Shown: in pieces, positions 12,401 to 21,561 of the stretch | How positions within the stretch are numbered: position 1 is the stretch's first letter | How the letters are laid out: each line of letters opens with the position of its first letter | Source of the DNA: Blastocladiella britannica | Taxonomy: Eukaryota > Blastocladiomycota > Blastocladiomycetes > Blastocladiales > Blastocladiaceae | Assembly (NCBI GenBank): GCA_025349905.2 | Contig: MU624544.1 | Location: forward strand, 49,179 to 78,899 | DNA length: 29,721 nt | Direction of reading: 5' to 3' | Position numbers and translations under genes: made by a program | The notes under the pieces: model-generated | Seen by the model: the letters and a program-made list of their open reading frames with translations, nothing else | Databases searched by the model: none | What the model was told of the DNA's origin: nothing

Positions 12401-14984
12401 AATACGAAGTGTCGTTCCGGGTACTGTGCGAGCGCGACGAGTACAATGCTTATTTTACCGTGTCGCCCAACAGCGGGGTCGTCACGCCCTCGGACAAGCC
12501 CGTCCAGATTCAGGTCATGTTCTCGTCCAAGCAGCCCGTCGTCCTCCGCGACCAGTTGGCGCTGCGGTGCCTCGCACTGGACACGACCACGGGGCAGATC
12601 ATGTACTCGGCCCCCATCAAGGTGAACGTTCGCGCCGTGTTGAGCCGATTTAGCTTTTTGCCTGCACGCGAGCTCAACTTTGGGGCCCTGGTCTTTGGCA
12701 CTAAGGGCAACCGGTCATTTGTACTCGAGAACCAGGGCGAATTTGATTTCCGCTTCAACATTCTCCGTCTCACGGATGCGATCGCGGCTGGAACAGCACT
12801 TGCTCTTAGTCCGGAGAGGGCGGGAAATGCAGGCAAGCAGGGGAAGCGCGGAAACGTTGGCATGGCCAATAGCAGCGGCCAAGCAGCAGCTCCTGGTGCT
12901 GCCTTTGCCGCGGCCGCAGCAGCAGCAGCGGGTGGCGGCGCCAATGCAGGTGGAGCCAATCTCACCAGCAAGTCCGCCGCCACTGCCGCGGGTGGTGCAG
13001 GCGGGACTGGTGGTGGCGGCGGTCTGGGCGGACGCGCTTCGCCCATGGGCTCCATGACTCGCTTGGTAGCAACGCCCGCGACACCCATCACCAACACGAT
13101 GGGCGCACCGCAGCGCAATGCAGGCAACAAAAAGGACGTCCAAAAGCAGTCTGAGCTGTCGAGTGCATTTGGCCCCTTCATTGTGACTCCCGTCAATGGC
13201 ACCGTGGCACCTGGCACCAAGGTCACCATCACGGTTGAATTTGCTCCCGACCACCCGAATCTATACGACGAGATGGTCGGCATCGATATCAGCGACCGTG
13301 CCCTCGAGGATGCCAATGAGCCGATCGAGTACCGGTTCCTGGCAGAGTCCATCATTCCCGGCATCAACACACTCGATATCCCCAGCATTTTCGAAGAGCA
13401 AACCGTTTGCAAACGCCTCGACTCGCTCATGCTGGATAAAGTGTTTGCCGAGGACGAGCACTGCCTGTACTTTGGCACCCTGATTGCGGGACAGGAAACA
13501 GCAACCCGCATCAAGCTGTCCAATCCGTACAAGGTTCCGTGCGATTTGTCGCTTGCCATCCGTTCGCGCAACAAAAACGCCAAGGACAAGGACGACATGC
13601 CGTTTGCCATTGAGCCGGCGGCCATGAGCATCCCGAGCCACGAGTACCGCTACGTCACCATTCGATTCCACCCAACGGCCATTCAGTCCTATCAGGCGGT
13701 ATTTGAGGCGGTGGTGGACAATAGCAGCCTCGATATTGCGTCTCGGACGTTTTCATTTGACTTGCGCGGCGATGGCTCCCTCCCGCGCGTCACGGCCGAC
13801 CGAACCATCATCCGCTTCAAGCGCTTGCTGATGGGCCAGTCCGACTCGCAAAAGCTATTGCTGCGAAACGACGGCCTGCTAGCCGCCAAAGTGAACCTGG
13901 ACTGGATTACGTCCGACTCGCAGGTGACTGGGGGTAATTTGGGCCGGTCACTTGATCTCATGTCGCAGCAAACCATGCTTGTGCCGTTCACCTTTGAGCC
14001 AACCCGACTTGGCAAGCTGGAGGCTGAAATCCGTCTCCGGGTGGCCGACAACAGCTACGATACAACGTCGATTCAGCTCATTGGGGAGTGCTACCAAGAC
14101 GATATTCTCCTTGACGGCCTCGATGACCCAGCTGCCGGGGACGACAAGCCCAGCACTGCTGTAGCAGGCAACACCAGCGGCGGGGCATCCTCCGGCAAAA
14201 ACGATGCGTCGGCTGCTGCCGCCGCCGCCGCCGCCGCTGCTGCTGCTGCGCAACCTTATTTGCACCAGCTGACACTTGGCGACTGCTTTATCGGCCAGCG
14301 GGTATCACGCTCGCTCCAGGTGACGAACCGCACGGGAACCTGGATGCGAGTCGCGTTTTCAGCAACCGCCACTGCCTTGTCGGCGTCCCCTTCTGCATTC
14401 CATTTGGCCCCACAGTCGGCACAGGGTGTGACTGTTTCGTTTGAGGCCACCCAGCCAATCACGCTCAAAAGCAGTCCTCTTGTGTGTACCCACACCGCCA
14501 TTTCTCCCCTGACGAGTGCAGAGGCGGCATGGATCGCTGGCATGGGCGACGACGAGCCAGCGTTCGACGTTCTGGAAAAGGCCAAAGAAAAGCCCATCCA
14601 CGTTCACGCCGTGTCCGACTGGTCGACCTACAGCTGCAGCTGCTCGGTGATCCAGTTCAAAAAGACCATGATGTTCCAATCCCGCGTCTTTAGCTTCCAA
14701 ATCCAAAACCCGGGACCGGTGCGGCTGGACTATGCGTTTGATCGAGGCGACACGGCGGATTTCTTGTCCGTGTCCCCGGCCAGTGGCTCGGTGCCGCCCA
14801 GCGACTTTGCGACCATCACGGTCAAGTTCTCGCCCAACGACGAGGGAATTTACGAGGAGACACTGGTGGCGCAGTTTACCAACATTTCGCCATCGTCCAA
14901 GCTCCCATCCAACTTTTCCATTGCCATTTCCGGGTCGAGCCTGCGGCCGTTCTGCCACTTTGAGCTGCCCGAACCAAGCAGTAT

Positions 14985-15015
<31 letters not shown>

Positions 15016-18000
15016 GCGGGTGATCGCGCTGCCGACACGGGCGTGCGCGTCCTCGAGTTCAACTCGTGTGGGGTTCGTACGCGCAACACGAAGCGGTTCT
15101 TTATCCTGAACCCGACCCATCTCGATTGGCGCTTTGAGTGGACCGACTCGCATCCGGGCACGCCGTCGCCATTCACTTGCTTTACTCCGTCGGGTCAAGT
15201 CATGCACGGAAAGCGGAGCGAGATTGTGTTTGAGTTTTACCCGGAGATGACGGCCGTGACGGAAGCCACCTGGTACTTCTCGATTCCGCACTACAAGATC
15301 CGCGTTCCGTTCCTGCTTGTCGGCCGCGCAGTCGAGCCCAACGTCTTCCTTGACCGCCCAGTCTTGACCTTCAAGCCCGTTCTTGTTGGCAAAAAGACCA
15401 AAGAGATTATTCGGATCTTCAACACCGAGGACCAGCCATTCTCGTTCCAGTTCCAGCTGGCATCGAAAAAATCGTCGCCTCGCAACAGCGCCACCCGCAA
15501 GGTACTTGATGCCCTGCCGTCGTCGTCCAAGTCGCGGACCATGCTTCGACGCGACATGTCGTATATGACGGCAGCAGGACCCACAGCCCCGCCCTCTCAC
15601 TTTGAGGGAGGTAGCGGCGGCGTGGGCGGAGACAACTCGACCGACTTGGAGGTCCTGGAGGTGGTGCCTGCAGTCGGAACCGTGGACGCTCGCTCGGAAA
15701 TGGCCATTGAGGTGACCATGATCCCCAAGTCGGAGCGACAGTACTTGGCTCAGCTCTCGTGTTTGGTGAAGCGCAAATCCATCCCCCTCTGCATCCAAGT
15801 CCGCGGCGAGGGTTATCGCGTCAGTGCAACCCTCACTACCGAGACACCCGACGGCGGAACCCTGTACCTCGCGCCCAAGGGCATCTCCGCAACTGGCACC
15901 AACAAGGGCAGTTTGCTACTGGCGCATGATGATGACGTGCCGGGTGGCAGCAAGGGTAGCGTGGCTATGCCCAGCACGCGCGCTAGCTCGCATGCCCCGC
16001 ACTCCCAACTCGTGCTGGCGCCCAACGTGATTGACATGGGCCGCATTCAAGTAGGCGAGCGGAAAAACAAGAAACTGTGGCTGCACAACAATGGCCGCTA
16101 CATCTTTGACTTTAATTGGAACTTGTTTGGTGGCGCCGAGAAGGCGTGCACCATTTCCCCGCAAATGGGCACCATTGGTCCCGGCGACCGCACCGAACTG
16201 ACGGTAACGTTTTGCAGCGCCGTGCCCGCGAGCTTGACGGGCGCCCAGATGCAGTGCCGGGTCACCAACGGGCCGACGTTTGCGTTGCAGCTGTACGGAG
16301 AAGCAGTGTATCCGCTCATTGGCACGAGCCAGACCACGCTTGACTTTGGGTCGTGCTTTGTTTGGAAGTCGGGCGCGAGTCAGGCTCCACTGGTGCCGCG
16401 GACCATGACGCTCAAGAACAATGACTCGGTCGCGCTCAGCGTGGATGTGTCGTCCAGCGACCCGGCTACGTTCCAGATCAGCGATGGGGCCATCAAGACG
16501 CTAGCGCCGCGGGAATCGTGGTCGTTTGGCGTCGTCTTTCAGCCGCGCGAGGCCGCCGAGTACAAGGAGCATTTGGTGGTGGAGGTGAATGGCGTGTCCA
16601 AGCTCAAGTTGCCGCTCCACGGGTCGGGCTGCGAGTTCCGCGTCCAGCTCCTGCGTCCAGAATACCGCCACGTCAACTTTAGCGCACTGCGCCCTGGCCA
16701 GTCGCTCGGCAAGGCAATTCGAATCATTAACCGGAGCGCCGTCACTGCAAGTCTGTCGTTGGGCTCGGCAGCCACCCTGGCCGGGATGGAAAAGCGCGGG
16801 CTGACCGTGTCCCCAAGCTCGTTTTCACTTGCGGCCAAGCAAATCCAGCTCTTGCACTTTAACTTTACCCCGCAAAAGCGGGTCGCGGCGTTTAGCGAGG
16901 AGTTGTTTTTGGAGAGCGAGGTGGGGCAAGTTGTGCCGCTGTGCATTGTGTCGGGTGCGGCGTTGGGTGTGGACGTGCGACTCGAGAGCGACATGCTGCC
17001 GTTTGGGCCGGTGGCGCTGGGAAGTTCGACGACAAAGAAACTCACCATGCTCAACCTGGGCGACTTGGGTATTTCGTACAAGTGGGACAAGGCGGCGTTT
17101 ATGCCGGATTTCGCCGTCTCGCCGAGCGAGGGCTACATTGCGTCGGGCATGGACGTTGCGCTCGAAGTCACGTTCCACCCGGTGGCCGTCAACCCGGAAG
17201 TGCGCCATGACGGGATTCGATGCCACATTGAGGGTCACGCCGAGCCGCTGTTGCTCACTCTGACCGGCACCTGCATCCCGCAGCCAGGACACAACGACAT
17301 TCTCAAGTTCTCGGCGCCGGTGCGCTCGTCCGAGACTAAAGTGGTCATGATTGCCAACAAGTCGCTCCAGCGGTGGGTTATTCGCCCGGTGATTGACCAC
17401 GCGGCATGGCGCGGTCCCGATATGTTTGTGGTTGAGGCAGGCGCGACGGCGCCGTACGAGCTGACGTACTTCCCGATGGACATGTCCTCCGAGTACATAG
17501 GCTCGGTGTTTTTCCCGCTCTCGGATGGCTCGGGCCTGCTCTACAAGCTGGTGGGCACGGTGGAGAAGCCCTTGGCGGTCGCCACGGTCGTGCGTGATGC
17601 CATGGCCAAGAAAAACCATGTCGAGTCGCTGACGGTCTCCAATTGGCTCAAACGAGGACAGAGGTTCCGCGTGATTCTCGAGCAAGCCAAGCCCGAGTCA
17701 TTTGTGTTACTCAAGGGCCATGACACCATTGATCTGCCCGGAATGGGCTCGCGCGAGTACAAGCTCCATTTCTACTCATTCAAGGAAACCGTCAGCAACA
17801 TAAAGGCCACGTTCCTCAACGAAACCACGGGCGAGTACATGTATTTCATGCTGACGTTCAAGGTGTCTGCTCCGGGAATGCTCGGCACCATCTCGGTGAC
17901 GACCTCGGTGCGGCAGGCCGTCACGCGGTCGATCCGCATTGCCAATCCGCTCGCGATCCCGACCACCCTGACGTCGCACTGCATTGCAACTGATGTCAAT

Positions 18001-19260
18001 CTCCCGCACTCGCTGACTCTGGGCCCCCAGTCCGAGGCCGATGTGCTGCTCGAGTACTTGCCCATCACGCCGCGCGACCAGTCGACCGTCAAGGCGATGT
18101 TCACGTCCAACGAGCTGGGCGCCTTTGCGTACGACCTCGTTCTCTCGGCGACCGCGGCCAATCCGGAACGGACGACCCATTTCAAGGCCACGCTTGGGAA
18201 CCAACAGACCCTAGCGGTGCGGTTTGTGCATTTCTGCCGGACAAAGACCGAGTTTTCGTGCAAGCTCGAGCACGCCGACTTTACCATCGACAAGAGCATC
18301 ACAGTCACGCCGATCATCCCCGGCTCGAGTGGGCAGCCAATGCAGCAGCAGCAGCAACAGCAGCAAGGCTCAGCGCTGATTCCGCCACAAACGGCCGGTG
18401 GGTCGGGCAGTGGGAGCGCCGGCGGACTTGGCGGTTCCAGTACGATGCTTGCTCCCGGTGGGTTGGTCGTGGGCAGTAGCACGGTGGCGCCCTCGGTGAC
18501 GGTCGGCAGCGAAGTCCAGCTAGACGTGGTGTACGAGCCCAGCAAGCTCGGCGACGTGCACGCCGTGCTCACCGTGTCGTCGCCAACGGGCGGCGACTAC
18601 GTGTTCCCGCTTCATGGCCTGTGCACGGCGCCGCGGCCCCAGGGACCCATCACCGTCCGCGCCGGCGTTTCAGGTGCAGGCGCCGCTGCCTCTTCGTCGT
18701 CGTCGTCATCTTCGTCTTCAGCGTCGTCAACCACAACCATCCCCTTCAAGAACGTGTTTACCACCTCGGCCACATTTGCCATGACCGTGGACAACCCAAG
18801 TTTCTCGGTCAAAGCATCCGAGACGGTTCCCTCGAAAAAGTCAATCAACATCACGGTTGGGTACCGTGCGACTGAGAGCAGCGGCGGCGGATCGGGCGGA
18901 ACTGGCCTCTTGAATACCCTTGGAGCAGGCACTGGCAAGGACAAGGAGAGTGGCGGCATGCCGTCTGCTGGTGCCCCGGGTGGCGGCGGCGGTGGCGGAC
19001 TGGCACCAGGAGGGGCAGGCAGCAAGGGCACTGCGTCTGGGGGCACCAAGTCTGCGCTCGCGCACGCCACATCGGCCATGATGGGTCCTAGCACAGGTGC
19101 CAGTGCTAGTGGGTCTGCTGGCGCATCCGGCAGCGCAGGGCCGGGCGGCGCTGGATCTGCGGGCGTGGTGGCCAAGCTCGGGAAACTCACCATCACCCAT
19201 GCAGCAACCGGCGTGTCGTGGACGTATTACCTGCGCGGAGTCCCGGCCAACGCTCCTTGA
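3496..19260 (+). CDS. HYDIN: HYDIN, central-pair apparatus protein
   Basis: Giant protein of the C2 central-pair projection in motile 9+2 cilia; its loss impairs beating in algae and mammals. Predicted exons are 3496-3942, 4015-11488 and 11555-19260, with introns of 72 and 66 nt, giving 5208 aa (human HYDIN is about 5120). Well over twenty ASH/MSP-type immunoglobulin-like repeats are recognisable by an LDFG-x-V...G...L-x-N-x-G pattern, for example near nt 5680, 6030, 6700, 8250, 12320, 12660, 16020 and 16330. Around residues 1943-2110 sits the HYDIN-specific nucleotide-kinase-like domain, with a degenerate Walker A motif (GPPLSGCD, residues 1950-1957). A charged helical segment ending in six Gln follows (about 2158-2220). 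Low-complexity inserts separate domains. The ACYG|MCQYATIVSDPRKVF junction across intron 2 matches the family. The start is the first ATG of the frame after the promoter region. Confidence 0.95.
10204..10221 (+). repeat. Poly-Gln run 1 in HYDIN
   Basis: Six CAA/CAG codons follow a Lys/Arg-rich helix and precede a Pro/Ala/Gly/Thr-rich linker that runs to about nt 10590. Confidence 0.9.
14212..14250 (+). repeat. Poly-Ala run in HYDIN
   Basis: Thirteen consecutive Ala codons, mostly GCC and GCT, sit in a linker between two immunoglobulin-like repeats. The mixed codons suggest an older or selected run rather than fresh slippage. Confidence 0.9.
14986..15015 (+). repeat. Poly-Gln run 2 in HYDIN
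   Basis: Ten Gln codons in a mixed CAG/CAA pattern lie in a loop just before the repeat that starts at about nt 15040. Confidence 0.9.
18343..18366 (+). repeat. Poly-Gln run 3 in HYDIN
   Basis: Eight Gln codons begin with four pure CAG units and lie within a Gly/Ser-rich linker near the C-terminus. The pure CAG stretch is the likeliest of the three runs to vary in length between isolates. Confidence 0.9.
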
Positions 19261-19310
19261 TTCTCCTTAAATTTATACTATTTTTATCGATCCTTGTACT
19301 TTTTGGTGGC

Positions 19311-21518
19311 ATGGCAATGGTCGGCCCCTCGATGCCAATGGCAGTTATACCCGCGGTGACAACAAGGTGTGCTACACGCGCCTACTCCTACCGCCCCGCT
19401 GGAACTGCGCCGGTCCTTGGCACGAACGCGTCCCCGGTAGCACGCACCCGACGACGCGACGCGGACGCATCGTCCGCCGCCAATTGGCACATTGATCCCG
19501 CTGAGGCCGTGGCCAAATGGAACGTGGTTCTTGCGGAATTGAGCAGCAGCTACAGAAACGGTGATGCGCGGCGCTTGACCAGGTGGTCGGCGGCGGGGCC
19601 GGTGCTTGCGGCCGCGCTGCCCTGGCCCGCACCCGCTGCGCTCATGGTTGCACGGTCCATCGCACACAAGCTTCTGGCAACTGCACCAACGCCGGCTGAA
19701 CTTGGACGCGGACCGAATGGCGTCAATGAGTCCTCCTCCACGGACTGGCGCTCGTTCTTGCCGACACCAGCAATGCCGTCGCCCGCATGGTCTCCTGCCC
19801 CGGTATCCCACCCGATCATTTTGGGTGGCAGTGGTTCAACCAGCATCCGGGCCACATGGATGCACGTCCACACCCTGTTGGTTGCAGCCCGCGCTGCTCT
19901 GCGCGTCCCTCATTCGCCATCCGTTTCCTTGTCACCGCCGGCACCATCATCCACAACTCCAACAAACCGATCGCCCTGGACCGGTCATGACCACAACTTG
20001 GCCCTCTTTGCGTGGGTGCAGACGCAGTCACCCGCGTCGTCCGCCCTCTCTGCAAGCGCACTCTACCCGCGGCTCTTTCCCACACAATCAAACGGAGGCA
20101 AGTGGCTCTCCCCATTTCCCGATACACAGGCCCTAGGGATATACGCAAGCGTGGCCACCGGTCGCAACATTGCATGGGCGCACGACACTGCTCGAGCGCG
20201 CATGTCTCGCGTGATTGAGCACGGCGGAGGAGATGGCGCGCCGCGGGAACTCACGGCGATGGTGAACCTGGCCGCGGCCGAACGCGCTCTCCACGCGCTG
20301 GCCATCGGAGCGCACCACTCTCACCTGCCGCTCTCTGCCCTTGTTTCACTGGCGGATGCCGTGGCTCCTTGGTTTGAGCGTCAACGGCAGCTCTCTCTGC
20401 CCATGGATGAGGCCGAACCGCGGTACATTGCCACGTTGCTGTCACTTGCTGCGACACTCCCGACCGCCGAAACAACCGCAAACGAGTATGGGCGGGTCGT
20501 CACTGAGCTGCTCGCGCGGCTGGCAGCCACGCGTATTGACCCTTGGCCCCTTATGGCACACCATGCCGCACTGCAATGGTCAGCTTCCACACTGGCGTCG
20601 GCTGGCGCTGATCGGTTTGACCCGGCAACCCGCGCGCTTGCGGAATCGTGGGCAGCAGAGCTCGAGCAGCGCGGATCTGCTGAACGGGACTGGCAGCGGC
20701 GCCCGGAGCTAGCAGAGGCGTTTTGGACGCTCAAAGTCACGCGAACAGCGTCGGTTTCCAGCGCAGTAGTCATCCCACCAGCGCCTGGAGCACTCTCATT
20801 GCTGAGACATCGCATGCTAGGTGCGCACCCGCCGCCGCCACTGGATCCCTGGCACGCACTCATTGGTGAGCTCCTATCCCACCCGTACCCGACTGCAAAC
20901 ATGTACGCTTCCACCGTCGTGGCCCTTGCGCATTCAAAGCAGCACCTCCAGCACGCAATTCACGTATTCCATGCTGGCGTTGCCGCTGGTCTTGCTCCGG
21001 TGCGAGCTGCCCCCGAGCTCGTCAACGCCATGCTGGCGGCGCGAAACGGCGGCGACGAGAGCTTAGCAGCTGATGCAATTGGCATTGCGTCAACGATTCC
21101 GCCGTCAAGCGCACCTACCATTCTTGGTGGTCTGACAGTCGTGCTAGCCGCGCGCTGGGCAGACATCTCTCCCATTGTCAAGCAGTGCCCCGATTCGCAG
21201 TACGCCTCCCTCCTGGAGATTACCCTCTCCGTCGCCACTGCAGGGCAGTCCGTTCCCAGGGCCCAATCGCGCAGTTCCGTCAATCTCCTGGTCAAGTTGG
21301 CGCATGCGCGAGCGGTCCCAGCGCAATTTATCGAGCAAGTAGCGGCCGAGTTGGCCCGGCGAGCCTTGGTGAACGATGTGGTCCATTTGCTCCACCAAGT
21401 TGCAGAAGAAGAAGCAAGAGTCAAAGCCCTCGACCATGTCAACCAAGTGCTGCTGCGCAAATTTGGAGCGTCTGCTGGTGCTCAGTTGATGTCGGAGATC
21501 TTTGAAAAAATGGAATAG
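19311..21518 (+). CDS. Putative mitochondrial helical-repeat (PPR/TPR-like) protein
   Basis: This is a 735-aa protein that I do not recognise by family. The N-terminus has few acidic residues and carries Arg, Ser and Thr (for example TTRCATRAYSYRP), which looks like a mitochondrial presequence. The rest is mostly Ala/Leu-rich and probably all-helical. From about residue 530 the pattern resembles pentatricopeptide repeats: paired helices with spacings like HAIHVFHAGVAAGLAP followed by ELVNAMLAA. The PPR call is an inference from this pattern; other helical repeats are possible. The ATG at 19311 is 50 bp after the HYDIN stop. The frame stays open further upstream to 19218, but that part is AT-rich, overlaps HYDIN and encodes a Leu/Ile/Phe run, so it was not used. 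No intron is needed. The channel gene starts 43 bp downstream. Confidence 0.8.
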   Translation: MAMVGPSMPMAVIPAVTTRCATRAYSYRPAGTAPVLGTNASPVARTRRRDADASSAANWHIDPAEAVAKWNVVLAELSSSYRNGDARRLTRWSAAGPVLAAALPWPAPAALMVARSIAHKLLATAPTPAELGRGPNGVNESSSTDWRSFLPTPAMPSPAWSPAPVSHPIILGGSGSTSIRATWMHVHTLLVAARAALRVPHSPSVSLSPPAPSSTTPTNRSPWTGHDHNLALFAWVQTQSPASSALSASALYPRLFPTQSNGGKWLSPFPDTQALGIYASVATGRNIAWAHDTARARMSRVIEHGGGDGAPRELTAMVNLAAAERALHALAIGAHHSHLPLSALVSLADAVAPWFERQRQLSLPMDEAEPRYIATLLSLAATLPTAETTANEYGRVVTELLARLAATRIDPWPLMAHHAALQWSASTLASAGADRFDPATRALAESWAAELEQRGSAERDWQRRPELAEAFWTLKVTRTASVSSAVVIPPAPGALSLLRHRMLGAHPPPPLDPWHALIGELLSHPYPTANMYASTVVALAHSKQHLQHAIHVFHAGVAAGLAPVRAAPELVNAMLAARNGGDESLAADAIGIASTIPPSSAPTILGGLTVVLAARWADISPIVKQCPDSQYASLLEITLSVATAGQSVPRAQSRSSVNLLVKLAHARAVPAQFIEQVAAELARRALVNDVVHLLHQVAEEEARVKALDHVNQVLLRKFGASAGAQLMSEIFEKME

Positions 21519-21561
21519 ATTCGCAATTCCCTGATCATGGGAAATCATTGTATAATTATTC

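Noticed and set aside
14359..15798. 479-codon minus-strand open frame inside HYDIN
   Set aside because: It lies opposite well-conserved HYDIN repeats. Its His/Arg/Gly-rich composition is typical of antisense frames produced by codon bias. The same holds for the minus-strand frames at 9214-10386 and 7039-7938.
19218..19310. Upstream extension of the 735-aa protein starting inside HYDIN
   Set aside because: It overlaps the HYDIN stop in another frame, crosses an AT-rich gap and encodes an implausible Leu/Ile/Phe run. It could mimic a signal anchor, but base composition says non-coding.
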